DNA from: Alicyclobacillus tolerans
Lineage (GTDB): Bacteria > Bacillota > Bacilli > Alicyclobacillales > Alicyclobacillaceae
Length of the DNA: 64,000 nucleotides
Assembly (NCBI RefSeq): GCF_021739485.1
Contig: NZ_JAJFNK010000003.1
Location: 1-64,000, forward strand
Direction of reading: 5' to 3'
A model generated the notes under the pieces. It was not told where the DNA came from. It worked only from the letters and a program-made list of their open reading frames with translations, and made no database searches. The position numbers were made by a program, and so were the translations under genes. Below are positions 1-7,356 of the stretch, in pieces (the first letter of the stretch is position 1; every line of letters begins with the position of its first letter).

Positions 1-40
1 TTGGGGTGAAGACCCCTGGGAAGGTAGGACGTTGCCGGGC
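1..40 (+). rRNA. rrf: 5S ribosomal RNA, 3' end only
   Basis: The first 40 bases match the 3' part of Bacillales 5S rRNA: a GGGGTGAAGACCCC-type helix, then the conserved GGTAGGACG block and a closing GCCGGGC. The rest of the gene lies upstream of the window. This suggests that the window starts at the end of an rRNA operon. No tRNA follows. Confidence 0.85.
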
Positions 41-57
41 GAAAGAGCAAAGCCAGA

Positions 58-89
58 GGCTGTTCCCAACAACGGGGAGCAGCCTTTTT
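58..89 (+). terminator. rRNA operon terminator
   Basis: GGCTGTTCCC (58-67) pairs with GGGGAGCAGCC (74-84) across a short loop, and TTTTT follows at once. Position and shape fit an intrinsic terminator ending the rRNA transcript. Confidence 0.8.
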
Positions 90-256
90 GGTGTTGATGG
101 ACATCTTGTTCCTTAACCGCACGGGCGCCGCGAATGGGAGACCTCCAAGAATCTAACTTCCGAACGGTCTCTCCCCAACTAGAAGGGTCCAGAGAGGACA
201 AAAATACCCTGTGACCATCGAGGTTGCGCCTTGTGGAACGAAAGTTTCTTAAAATG

Positions 257-313
257 AACCAAGGCATAGGCAAATGTGCTCCATTCAACCAAGGATGAGG
301 GCATAGGCTAAAT
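257..313 (+). repeat. Short direct repeat upstream of the 31-residue ORF
   Basis: AACCAAGG occurs at 257-264 and again at 287-294, 30 bp apart. Each copy is followed within a few bases by GCATAGGC and an AAAT end. The role is unknown. The rest of 90-361 shows no gene, tRNA or clear promoter. Confidence 0.4.
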
Positions 314-361
314 CATCAACAAGTTATAACGCTGTACTCGTGGAAAAGGAAGGCGAACATC

Positions 362-457
362 ATGGGCCAACTCTCCGCTTGGGCAGTATGGTTTTTGGTT
401 ATGTTTGCCGTGTTTTTCTTGGCAATGACCGTTTACGCGGTACGTACTGGCCGTTGA
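362..457 (+). CDS. Small single-span membrane peptide (31 aa)
   Basis: ATG at 362 is preceded by a strong ribosome binding site (AAGGAAGG, about 344-351). The reading frame runs 31 codons to TGA at 455-457. After a short MGQLSAW start, residues 7-27 form one hydrophobic helix rich in W, F, V, A and L, and the peptide ends in VRTGR. This gives a positive C-terminal flank typical of regulatory or assembly membrane peptides such as CydX or KdpF, although I see no specific match to either. It stands alone between the rRNA terminator and a hairpin at 628. The good Shine-Dalgarno site and clean hydrophobic pattern argue that it is real; the function is unknown. Confidence 0.6.
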   Translation: MGQLSAWAVWFLVMFAVFFLAMTVYAVRTGR

Positions 458-627
458 ACCCAGGAAGCACGTGCGCCCAAACCAGATGCCATATCAAGTT
501 TAGAAAAATGAGAGTCGTCATGCTGAATGCTGACCCGCACAACGGTTGACTTAGCAGAACCTGCGACGGGTTTGCCCCAACCTCCGTTGCCTCGTGCCGT
601 TACACTCACACTGTTCACTTTGTCGTC

Positions 628-655
628 CCTGCAGTCTTGGACTGCAGGCATTTTA
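628..655 (+). terminator. Hairpin and weak T tract in the 458-765 gap
   Basis: CCTGCAGTC (628-636), a three-base loop and GACTGCAGG (640-648) form a perfect 9-bp stem, followed by CATTTTATTA. It is probably the terminator of the 31-aa gene. The remaining gap of about 300 bases (458-765) shows no convincing gene or promoter. Confidence 0.6.
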
Positions 656-765
656 TTATCTGCTACCCCGTTTGGCCTATTGGACAGCTGGAACCCGTGG
701 TTGGGTGCCCTTGTTTAGGTTAAGATGAAACCAAGTTGCAACTACGGGAGGCAGCCGCGAGACAA

Positions 766-1605
766 ATGGCGATTTTGATTCAACGTGTGGAAACGGTGGA
801 AGAAGCGGTCTTGTGCCGCAAACTGGCCGCCCAGGTTTGGGGTGAAGGTGCTCCATGCGCTCCGGCCCAAATGGTCGTTCACGCCCGGTATGGCGGAGTG
901 GTTTTATTGGCCATGGAGGATACCAAACCCATTGGTTTTCTCTTCAGTTTTCCGGCCTCATACCGGGGAGACTTTGTTCTTTGGTCCCATGAAACAGCCA
1001 TACTGCCGGAATACTTGCACCGAGGCATTGGAACGATGTTGAAGATGACACAACAACAGCTGGCGTTTGAGATGGGTTATCCCGCTATTGTGTGGACGTT
1101 TGATCCTTTGATTTCCCGCAATGCTTATTTCAATCTCCATAAGCTCGGAGCTTCTGTCGTCGAGTACAGCGTAAACATGTACGGGACGGATCCAGATGAC
1201 TTGGTGAATCAAGGACTTGATACCGATCGATTTATCGCCGCATGGCCGACGTCCAAGGAACCGGTTTCGCTTGCCTCAGGGTGCGGACCGAGTGCGGAAG
1301 ACTTTGCTTCCGGACTCACCGTGCTGCGACTGGAGGCAGATAACCGGGCAGAATTGCAGCACCTCGATCGGATCCATCCAGTTGCGACGTTGCCGGCATT
1401 GCCAGATGGTTCGACTACAAGGCCGGTATTGACGGAGATTCCAGTTCGTTTCGACCGAGTGCTCTCCGGCGACCCGCGCTTGGCGGTAACGTGGCGTAGC
1501 TCCTTTCGCCAGGCAGCTGAGCGGTTGTTTGCTGCGGGATACGTTCCACAAAGGATGTTGCGAAGCCCGGAGCGAAGCACATACATATGGACTAAGACGA
1601 GGTGA
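766..1605 (+). CDS. GNAT-family N-acyltransferase (COG3375-like)
   Basis: This 279-residue protein has a GNAT fold in its first half: hydrophobic strands (VVLLAMEDTKPIGFLFSF), then an acetyl-CoA-binding region with LPEYLHRGIGTMLK, and ARYGG upstream. The second half is a family-specific extension. The ATG at 766 follows GGGAGG (746-751); an in-frame TTG at 736 is less likely. The stop lies 6 bases before the MenC-like start, so the two are co-transcribed. In Geobacillus a GNAT protein beside N-succinylamino acid racemase is a succinyl-CoA:D-amino acid N-succinyltransferase, so that activity is the best inference. Substrate is not shown by the sequence. Confidence 0.8.
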   Translation: MAILIQRVETVEEAVLCRKLAAQVWGEGAPCAPAQMVVHARYGGVVLLAMEDTKPIGFLFSFPASYRGDFVLWSHETAILPEYLHRGIGTMLKMTQQQLAFEMGYPAIVWTFDPLISRNAYFNLHKLGASVVEYSVNMYGTDPDDLVNQGLDTDRFIAAWPTSKEPVSLASGCGPSAEDFASGLTVLRLEADNRAELQHLDRIHPVATLPALPDGSTTRPVLTEIPVRFDRVLSGDPRLAVTWRSSFRQAAERLFAAGYVPQRMLRSPERSTYIWTKTR

Positions 1606-1611
1606 TGCAGT

Positions 1612-2733
1612 GTGAAAATCGAATCGGTTCATCTATATCATATGGAATTGCCCATGCAGGAACCCTTTGAAACCTCATTCGGCGTGGAAACGGACAAGGA
1701 TGTCGTTCTTGTTGAAGTTCGGACTCAGGAGGGAGCCGTGGGTTTTGGCGAGTGTGTGGCCAGTACGGCTCCGTTGTACAGCGAAGAAACCACAGGCACA
1801 GCTTGGCACATGATTCGGGAATTTTTCGCACCGCGGTTGTTTGGATTGAAGTTCGAGCAAGTACAGGACCTGTCGCAGGTTCGAAGCGCACTGGCTCCAT
1901 TCCGCGGCAATCGCATGGCAAAGGCCGCAGTGGAAATGGCCGTATGGGATGCTTTCGCCAATTTGACCCAGAAATCACTGCCGACATTGCTGGGCGGCGG
2001 CAAACAGGAGATTCCAGTCGGGATCAGCGTCGGGATCCAGCCTGATACTCCTGCGCTGCTGAGAAAAGTGGAAGGGTACTTGGCTCAGGGCTTTCAGCGC
2101 ATCAAGGTAAAAGTAAAACCGGGGCGGGACCTCGAGCCGTTGCGGGAATTGCGCAAAGCGTTTGGCGACATCCCGTTGATGGCTGACGCCAACAGTGCCT
2201 ATCGCTTGGCCGACATCGAGCACCTGCGGGCGTTTGACGAGTTTGGACTGATGATGATTGAGCAGCCCCTGGGTCACGATGACATCGTCGATCACGGCGA
2301 ACTCCAACGCCAACTGTCCACTCCCATCTGTTTAGATGAGAGCATTCACACCGCCGCGGACGCACAGAAAGCGATTCGCCTGGGGGCATGCCGAATCATC
2401 AATTTGAAACTAGGGCGAGTTGGCGGGTTTGCAGAAGCCTTGGAGATCCACCAAATTGCCTTGGATCACCATCTCCCTTTGTGGTGCGGAGGCATGTTGG
2501 AAACCGGGATTGGCCGCCTGCACAACATAGCCGTTACCTCCCTTCCCGGATTTGTCTTGCCAGGGGATACGGCCCCGAGTTTTCGGTACTTTGCTGAAGA
2601 CGTCATTGACCCTCCGGTTGACTTTGTTCGACCTGGATTCCTTGACGTGCCGTTTATGGCGGGGACCGCTTCGAGAGTGCGGCGCGATCGGCTGCAAAAG
2701 TGGGTACAATCCTCTGAGGAAGTCCGTCCGTAA
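1612..2733 (+). CDS. menC: MenC-like enolase-superfamily enzyme: o-succinylbenzoate synthase / N-succinylamino acid racemase
   Basis: The product has 373 residues. It has the enolase-superfamily capping domain followed by a TIM barrel with the expected residues: a KVKVK lysine motif, metal ligands in MADANS, IEQPL and CLDES, and the opposite-face lysine in INLKLGRVGG. The start is GTG 1612 behind GAGGTGAT. MenC makes o-succinylbenzoate for menaquinone, and close relatives racemise N-succinyl amino acids. No other men gene is nearby, and the partner is a GNAT acyltransferase. The racemase role in D- to L-amino acid conversion is therefore at least as likely as menaquinone synthesis; the enzyme may be bifunctional. 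Confidence 0.88.
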   Translation: MKIESVHLYHMELPMQEPFETSFGVETDKDVVLVEVRTQEGAVGFGECVASTAPLYSEETTGTAWHMIREFFAPRLFGLKFEQVQDLSQVRSALAPFRGNRMAKAAVEMAVWDAFANLTQKSLPTLLGGGKQEIPVGISVGIQPDTPALLRKVEGYLAQGFQRIKVKVKPGRDLEPLRELRKAFGDIPLMADANSAYRLADIEHLRAFDEFGLMMIEQPLGHDDIVDHGELQRQLSTPICLDESIHTAADAQKAIRLGACRIINLKLGRVGGFAEALEIHQIALDHHLPLWCGGMLETGIGRLHNIAVTSLPGFVLPGDTAPSFRYFAEDVIDPPVDFVRPGFLDVPFMAGTASRVRRDRLQKWVQSSEEVRP

Positions 2734-2766
2734 GGAGCTTGTTTCACTTTACGTGAAGCTTGCGTG

Positions 2767-2797
2767 AAAGCCGCCCGCTGGCTGATATTGGGCTTTT
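2767..2797 (+). terminator. Probable terminator after menC
   Basis: AAAGCC (2767-2772) pairs with GGCTTT (2791-2796), and the sequence runs on as TTTTG. The loop is long. It sits between the menC stop and the nfeD gene. Confidence 0.45.
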
Positions 2798-2875
2798 GCG
2801 TACGCTGTTCAGGGATCACCGGATGTGAGAAAATACGGTATAGAGACAGAATTCAATTCAATCGGGGGTGGGGTT

Positions 2876-3343
2876 GTGCCTTGGTGGGTCTGGCTTTTTG
2901 TGGCTCTCGCTGTCGGAATTGTCGAACTGTCCAGCGTCACGTTTGTATTGTTGTGGATTGCTGTAGCGGCGTTAATCACGACCGCGATCACGCCGTTCGT
3001 TACAAATGTCTGGAGCCAGTTTGTGGTCTTTGCGGTCGTCAGCATCGCGTTGTTTGCCGCGACGCGTCCGCTGGCCAAAAAGTGGCGTCGCAAGCGCAAG
3101 TATCCCGATCGGCTGCAAAGCATGGCCAATCAAGTCGGCCTCGTAGTCACCGGAAGCGAGCCCGGCAGCTTAGCGACGGTGCGCGTGCATGGCGAATTGT
3201 GGAGCGCTCAGTGTGAGAAACCCTTGCTTCCCGGAGACAAAGTGCTGGTGAAACACGCCGAGGCGGCTGTGTTGACCGTGGCTCCGATTGCCCCTGGGGA
3301 GGAAAACACCGCTGAAAGTGGCAACAATGCGAATCATCTCTAG
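2876..3343 (+). CDS. NfeD-like membrane protein (short form)
   Basis: This 155-residue protein has two or three N-terminal membrane helices (WWVWLFVALAVGIVELSS and two more up to about residue 65), a basic RKRK linker, and a C-terminal OB-fold-like domain (VTGSEPGSLATVRVHGELW...GDKVLV). This is the short NfeD1b architecture. I prefer GTG 2876 behind a GGGGGTGG site; an in-frame GTG at 2825 would add 17 residues with no clear ribosome site. It lies immediately before an SPFH gene, the classic NfeD-stomatin pairing. NfeD proteins are thought to scaffold or modulate SPFH microdomains. Confidence 0.85.
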   Translation: MPWWVWLFVALAVGIVELSSVTFVLLWIAVAALITTAITPFVTNVWSQFVVFAVVSIALFAATRPLAKKWRRKRKYPDRLQSMANQVGLVVTGSEPGSLATVRVHGELWSAQCEKPLLPGDKVLVKHAEAAVLTVAPIAPGEENTAESGNNANHL

Positions 3344-3373
3344 ACGGCAAGAATGGGACAAGGGGGAGTTTCG

Positions 3374-4333
3374 ATGACAGGAACGATTGTTGTCCTTGTG
3401 CTGATTGTTTTGGTTGTCTTGGTGGTCCTTCGCGGAATCCGGATTATCCCGCAGCAACGGGTGGCGATTGTCGAGCGGCTCGGCAAGTACTACGCGACTC
3501 TGTCTGCAGGGGTGAACCTGATTATCCCGTTTATCGATCGCGTTGCCCGCGTCATGGACCTGCGCACGCAGCAAGTTGTCGTGCCGCCGCAAATGGTCAT
3601 CACTCGGGATAACGTTCAGATTCAAATCGATACCGTTTTCTTTTACACCATCACGGACCCGAAAACGGCGACGTACAACATCCAAAACGTCGTACAGGGC
3701 ATTCAGAATATCACAGCCGCGAACATCCGGCAGGTCGCCGGACACATGGAACTGGATGAGACCTTGGCAGGGCGCGACAAAATCAGTCTGGCTCTCCGCA
3801 CGGCTTTGGACGAGGTCACGGAAAGCTGGGGCGTTCGCATCGATCGGGTTGAGATTGTGGACATCAAACCGCCGAAGGAAATCCAAGATGCGATGGAAAA
3901 ACAGATGAAGGCCGAACGCGAAAAACGCGCAAGCATTCTGCAGGCCGAAGGCGAGCGGCAAGCAGCTATTTTACAGGCGGAAGGCGACAAACAAAGCCGC
4001 ATCTTGCGAGCTGAAGGTGAACGCGAATCGACCATTCGCCAGGCAGAAGGTTTGCAGCAATCCCAGAAGCTCGAGGCGGAAGGCAGGGCTCAAGCCATCC
4101 GGTTGGTGGCCGAGGCCGAGCGCGCGCGAATCGAGATGCTTAAGGCTGCTGGGTTGGATACCAACGTACTGACTTATCAGTCCTTTGAGGCGCTCCAGGG
4201 CATGGCAAACGGAGCAGCAAGCACACTGTTTGTCCCGACTGAGGCCATCGGAGTGCTGGGGGCACTAGGGGCGCTGAAAACAGCCGTTCAAAAAACCGGA
4301 GAAGGTAAAAACCTGCCTTTCACCGGAGAGTAA
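3374..4333 (+). CDS. SPFH/stomatin-family membrane scaffold (QmcA/paraslipin type)
   Basis: The protein has 319 residues: one N-terminal membrane helix (TIVVLVLIVLVVLVVL), the SPFH domain (IIPQQRVAIVERLGKYY through ITRDNVQIQIDTVFFY), then a long alanine- and glutamate-rich coiled coil of 11-residue repeats (variants of ILQAEGERQAA, roughly residues 185-260), and a C-terminal hydrophobic tail. This is the paraslipin/QmcA layout and forms oligomeric membrane rings. The ATG at 3374 has a GGGGGAG site; an upstream in-frame ATG at 3353 lacks one. It follows the NfeD gene by 30 bases, so the two very likely form one complex in a functional membrane microdomain. Confidence 0.9.
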   Translation: MTGTIVVLVLIVLVVLVVLRGIRIIPQQRVAIVERLGKYYATLSAGVNLIIPFIDRVARVMDLRTQQVVVPPQMVITRDNVQIQIDTVFFYTITDPKTATYNIQNVVQGIQNITAANIRQVAGHMELDETLAGRDKISLALRTALDEVTESWGVRIDRVEIVDIKPPKEIQDAMEKQMKAEREKRASILQAEGERQAAILQAEGDKQSRILRAEGERESTIRQAEGLQQSQKLEAEGRAQAIRLVAEAERARIEMLKAAGLDTNVLTYQSFEALQGMANGAASTLFVPTEAIGVLGALGALKTAVQKTGEGKNLPFTGE

Positions 4334-4349
4334 AGGGGTCTCAAGCGAA

Positions 4350-4742
4350 TTGGGCGGACTGAATTTGGCGCCTCGGGTCACCCGGGAGGATGGACGAGAA
4401 ATTGTATCGAAATTGCGTACAGCTACGACGCACTGGGAAAAATTCCGCGGGTTGATGTTGGACACCTCCCTTCAACCCGGGGAGGCTTTATGGATTGACC
4501 AGTGCCAAGCTATTCACTGTTGCTTCATGAAAATCCCGATAGACGTCGTGTTTTTGTCCCACGAAGGTGAAGTTTTGCACTTAATCGAGCGGATGGCGCC
4601 GTGGACGTTTTCTAAGTATGTGCGCAAAGCCAGCCAGGTCTTGGAGTGCTACCCCGGGACCATCGAACAGCACGGCTTATCCATCGGTATGAAGTTGAAA
4701 ATTGTCGATCGTGAGGAGTGCCTGTTTTGCCAGAAGTCGTGA
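4350..4742 (+). CDS. DUF192 family protein
   Basis: This 130-residue protein carries the DUF192 core: EKFRGLMLDTSLQPGEALWI, then HCCFMKIPIDVVFLSHEGEVL and a VLECYPGTIEQHGLSIGMKL end. Start is TTG 4350 behind AAAGGGG. Unlike many family members it has no signal peptide, and it ends in a CLFCQKS tail that overlaps the next gene. The biochemical role of DUF192 is not established. The 3' end overlaps the Tad regulator start, which suggests coupled translation with that regulator. Confidence 0.8.
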   Translation: MGGLNLAPRVTREDGREIVSKLRTATTHWEKFRGLMLDTSLQPGEALWIDQCQAIHCCFMKIPIDVVFLSHEGEVLHLIERMAPWTFSKYVRKASQVLECYPGTIEQHGLSIGMKLKIVDREECLFCQKS

Positions 4743-5416
4743 GAATCTATCTATGTATGACGCAACCGCTGTTAGCGCTGGGCGCAGCTGCAGTGTTTGG
4801 CGGCAAAGACGGATATGAGGTGATTCCCACACCAACTGACCTTAAAGACCTTGAAAAAGTCATAGAACCGCGCAGCCCGTCCGGCGCGGATATCCTCGTG
4901 GTAGACTTTGCCCCGGACTACGGTGAACGCCCGGATTCTTTCACCTCCCAGGATTTTATCGCCTCTTTGAGGCGAGTTCATCCTGACCTTAAAATACTCG
5001 CATTGCTTCCTCCTTTTCAGAAAGAGGATACGGTTCTCAAAGCACTCCGCACTGGGGCCAGCGGATACCTCTTTCAGACGGCGTCTCCCGGCATGCTTTT
5101 GGACGCGGCAAGGGTCATCGCGGGAGGAGGAGCGTACCTCGAGCCGGAAATGACACCCGTGGTTTTAACGCAGCTTCGCAAACCTTCCTATTTGGTTCAG
5201 GAAGCCCAAAATAAAATCGTGCTGACAGAACGCGAACGCTTCTTGGTTCAGTTGGCTGCCGACGGCCTCAGCAACGTTCAGATCGCAGATATTTTAGGAC
5301 TGCGCGAGAAGACGGTGCGGAACCTGTGGTCTACGCTGTTCGAAAAACTCGGCATCAGCGACCGTACACAGGCCGTTCTTTGGGCGGTTCGCACAGGGAA
5401 TGCCGAGCTTCGCTGA
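4727..5416 (+). CDS. NarL/LuxR-type regulator with atypical receiver, probable Tad-locus regulator
   Basis: The product has 229 residues in two domains. Residues 1-125 have the receiver fold (VRIYLCMTQPLLALG, ADILVVDFAPD, GASGYLFQTAS), and residues 165-225 a LuxR helix-turn-helix (LTERERFLVQLAADGLSNVQIADILG). The aspartate equivalent to the phosphosite is present (about D60). However, the acidic pair after strand 1 is replaced by CMT (10-12), and the conserved lysine is replaced by Q (about 117). Normal phosphorylation is therefore unlikely. I chose TTG 4727, 8 bases after GAGGAG; GTG 4718 or 4739 are alternatives. It directly precedes the Tad pilus operon and its palindromic sites. Confidence 0.85.
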   Translation: MPEVVRIYLCMTQPLLALGAAAVFGGKDGYEVIPTPTDLKDLEKVIEPRSPSGADILVVDFAPDYGERPDSFTSQDFIASLRRVHPDLKILALLPPFQKEDTVLKALRTGASGYLFQTASPGMLLDAARVIAGGGAYLEPEMTPVVLTQLRKPSYLVQEAQNKIVLTERERFLVQLAADGLSNVQIADILGLREKTVRNLWSTLFEKLGISDRTQAVLWAVRTGNAELR

Positions 5417-5492
5417 AGTGGACCCAAGGAATGTGAAGCCGACACAAGCCAGTTGAAACGGATCAAAGAAGTGGATACCAGGAATACGCCTT

Positions 5493-5530
5493 TAGGACAA
5501 AAGTCCTACTTCCCCCAGGACAAAATACTG
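5493..5530 (+). promoter_or_regulatory. Paired palindromic sites, candidate operators for the Tad operon
   Basis: TAGGACAAAAGTCCTA (5493-5508) is a perfect 6-4-6 palindrome. A related site, CAGGACAAAATACTG (5516-5530), repeats AGGACAAAA exactly 23 bp downstream, about two helical turns. Two dyad sites at that spacing fit binding by a dimeric LuxR/NarL-type regulator, such as the gene ending at 5416. The binding partner is inferred. Confidence 0.5.
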
Positions 5531-5584
5531 TGGTTATGCGTTTTCACGCGCATTACCATGAAAATCAGACGGAAACAGACGAGA

Positions 5585-5660
5585 TTAGACAAAGGCCGAC
5601 TCCAAGAAGCCGGACGGCCAAAGCAACGGTCGACTCGCGGTCGCCTGGCAGCAAAGAGTC
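5585..5660 (+). ncRNA. Possible structured 5' leader RNA of the flp operon
   Basis: GGCCG (5594-5598) pairs with CGGCC (5615-5619), followed by CAAAGC, ACGGTC and GGTCGCCTGGC elements. The order loosely recalls the core of c-di-GMP-I (GEMM) riboswitches, which often control pilus genes. The GAAA tetraloop and exact core are not matched, so this is only a suggestion. Confidence 0.2.
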
Positions 5661-5754
5661 TGTGAAGAGCTGCGAAGCTGTCTCAAGGCAGCCTGTGAGT
5701 GGACGAGCTCGTTTAAAAAACTTGGGTGAAAAAATCTGGGGGAGGCGTGATTAA

Positions 5755-5925
5755 ATGGTAAAGCTATGGAATGCTCTGCGCAAGTTGGGTCGTAAAGAGG
5801 AAGGTCAAAGTTTGGTGGAATACGGACTGATTATTGCACTCATCGCGGTGGTCGTGGTCGTGGCTTTGACAGCCATGGGCGGTCAACTAGGAACTCTTTT
5901 CAACAACATCACGAAAAGTCTGTAA
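5755..5925 (+). CDS. flp: Flp-family major pilin (Tad pilus)
   Basis: This 56-residue pilin starts at ATG 5755 behind a strong GGGGGAGGCG site. A short basic leader ends at EEGQSLVEYGLIIALIAVVVVVAL. That is the Flp signature: prepilin peptidase cleavage after the glycine (about residue 17), a glutamate at mature position 5, the adjacent tyrosine and a long hydrophobic helix. The mature protein would be about 39 residues. It is the first gene of the Tad operon and is followed by a hairpin at 5933-5976, which could let pilin be made in excess over the assembly proteins. Confidence 0.93.
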   Translation: MVKLWNALRKLGRKEEGQSLVEYGLIIALIAVVVVVALTAMGGQLGTLFNNITKSL

Positions 5926-5932
5926 ATCAAAT

Positions 5933-5976
5933 GGCCCTGCGGGTGCTGCACTGGATTTGGCGGCAAGCGCAGGGCC
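5933..5976 (+). terminator. Hairpin between flp and tadE (attenuator or partial terminator)
   Basis: GGCCCTGCG (5933-5941) pairs perfectly with CGCAGGGCC (5968-5976), followed by TGTTTGT. There is no clean T run. It may partly terminate or stabilise the pilin transcript. Confidence 0.5.
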
Positions 5977-6004
5977 TGTTTGTCATCAATAAGGAGATGC
6001 GGCC

Positions 6005-6391
6005 GTGGCGCGGGTGAGAAGAGGGGAGGATGGACAGGCGTTAGTGGAGTTTGCCCTGGTACTTCCAGTACTGGCCCTGTTCCTCATGGGCATCATCGAC
6101 TTTGGACGCATCCTTTCCGCGGACTTGACGGTTTCCGAAGCTGCCCGGGATGCCGCACGCTATGCCAGCATAGGGGCCTCCAACGCCCAGATTACACAGG
6201 TTGTCGCCGCGGATGCAGCCACGCTGGGGCCGTCGGTGACGACGGAGATCCAACCTGCAGGCACCCGCGTGTCCGGAAGCACCGTCACGGTCACGGTGGC
6301 AGACATGGTTTCCGTGTTTGACCCGTTGCTGGCCGCGTTTTTGGGAAGTGCGTTTCAGGTTCAATCCCAGGTTACAATGCGGGTCGAGTAG
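6005..6391 (+). CDS. tadE: TadE-like pseudopilin
   Basis: This 128-residue protein begins at GTG 6005 behind AAGGAG. After MARVRRGEDGQALVEFALVLP it has one hydrophobic helix, the TadE/pseudopilin leader with a glycine-type cleavage site, then a mainly beta C-terminal domain exposed outside the membrane. TadE-like proteins are processed by the prepilin peptidase and act as minor pilins or assembly factors. It lies between flp and tadG in the same orientation. Confidence 0.85.
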   Translation: MARVRRGEDGQALVEFALVLPVLALFLMGIIDFGRILSADLTVSEAARDAARYASIGASNAQITQVVAADAATLGPSVTTEIQPAGTRVSGSTVTVTVADMVSVFDPLLAAFLGSAFQVQSQVTMRVE

Positions 6392-6409
6392 TGCAGTGCG
6401 GGGTGGCAA

Positions 6410-7348
6410 ATGGTGCAAATCTGGTCTATCAAGCAAGTGGCAAAGCGATTACACCGAGACGACCACGGCAGTGTATTGGTTCTGGTTGCACTCATGGTCG
6501 TAGTACTGTGCGGGTTCACGGCACTTGTAACGGATGTCGGTGCGTTGTACGTGCAAAAACAGCAGGCGCAGGACGGAGCCGATGCAGGAGCGCTCGCGGG
6601 TGCCGATTTGCTAATAAACAACGCGGCATCTGCCGCGAACGAGGCGTATCAAATCGCCACGGGGAACGACGGTCATGTGTCGTATTCGGCAACCTCGGAT
6701 ACCGCGACCGACACGGTCACTGTCAGCGGTGGGCAAACGGTGTCGTTGTGGTTTGCCAGAGCCTTGGGGGATTCCTCTGCAAGCCTGAGTGTCCATTCCA
6801 TTGCACAAGTTGGCACCCTGATTTCTGCGGTAGGCATCGTCCCGATTGCTGTTCCGAACCAGACTTTTACGTACGGCGAGGAAGTGTATTTGTCCGACGG
6901 GGCCGGGAGTGGGTTGTCTGGCAACTACGGTTTCTTGGATTTTTCCGGAGAAGGTTCCAAGGGCGTCGAAACGGACATCGAACACGGCTACGATTTTCCG
7001 CTGACCGTGGGCCAGCAGGTTCTCACGGAGACGGGTGTGATGTCTGGCCCGGTGTCGGACGCCATTAACTACCGCTTGCAGCAAGCGGCTAGTGACCCAG
7101 GCTGCCAGTCGTTTGAAACGGCGCGGTCGGATTGCGCCAACGTCATGTACTTGCCTGTCGTCGACTCGTTGGCAGTCAGCGGGAAAAAGTCCGTGACCAT
7201 TCTCGGTTTTGCCGCTTTCTATTTAGAAGGGCTGACCGGAGAAGGCGGACATCAACAGATTTTGGGGCGCTTCATTCAACGAGTGCGCCCGGGAGAGATG
7301 GGGCCAGGAACCAACTACGGCACCTACGGCGTGAGATTACTGGGGTGA
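6410..7348 (+). CDS. tadG: TadG-like Flp pilus assembly protein
   Basis: The 312-residue product has a DDHGSVLVLVALMVVVLCGF leader and helix, then GALYVQKQQAQDGADAGALAGAD, the usual TadG-like start in which the sequence after the helix forms an amphipathic Ala/Asp-rich segment. A long exported region follows with many G, S, T and V residues. Only two cysteines occur (CQSF...DCANV), which could form a disulfide outside the cell. ATG 6410 is used; the ribosome site is weak. It overlaps the tight Tad operon and ends 8 bases before cpaB. Confidence 0.8.
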   Translation: MVQIWSIKQVAKRLHRDDHGSVLVLVALMVVVLCGFTALVTDVGALYVQKQQAQDGADAGALAGADLLINNAASAANEAYQIATGNDGHVSYSATSDTATDTVTVSGGQTVSLWFARALGDSSASLSVHSIAQVGTLISAVGIVPIAVPNQTFTYGEEVYLSDGAGSGLSGNYGFLDFSGEGSKGVETDIEHGYDFPLTVGQQVLTETGVMSGPVSDAINYRLQQAASDPGCQSFETARSDCANVMYLPVVDSLAVSGKKSVTILGFAAFYLEGLTGEGGHQQILGRFIQRVRPGEMGPGTNYGTYGVRLLG

Positions 7349-7356
7349 GGGTGAGT

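Larger units (their letters stand above)
5417..5754 (+). other. Long leader / regulatory region before flp
   Basis: No convincing gene is seen in these 338 bases; the short open frames lack ribosome sites and family features. The region holds two related palindromic sites (5493-5530), an ATGCG...CGCAT dyad near 5536-5553, and about 200 bases of probable 5' leader with several small stems. It ends in a GGGGGAGG ribosome site for flp. It is the probable control region of the Tad operon. Confidence 0.6.

Noticed and set aside
3170..3961. 263-codon minus-strand frame over nfeD and the SPFH gene
   Set aside because: It is antisense to two well-supported genes, rich in His, Arg and Asp as typical of shadow frames.
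5453..5754. Two small open frames (70 and 74 codons) before flp
   Set aside because: They overlap each other in different frames, have no ribosome site, and have highly basic random-looking products; the region is better explained as a leader.
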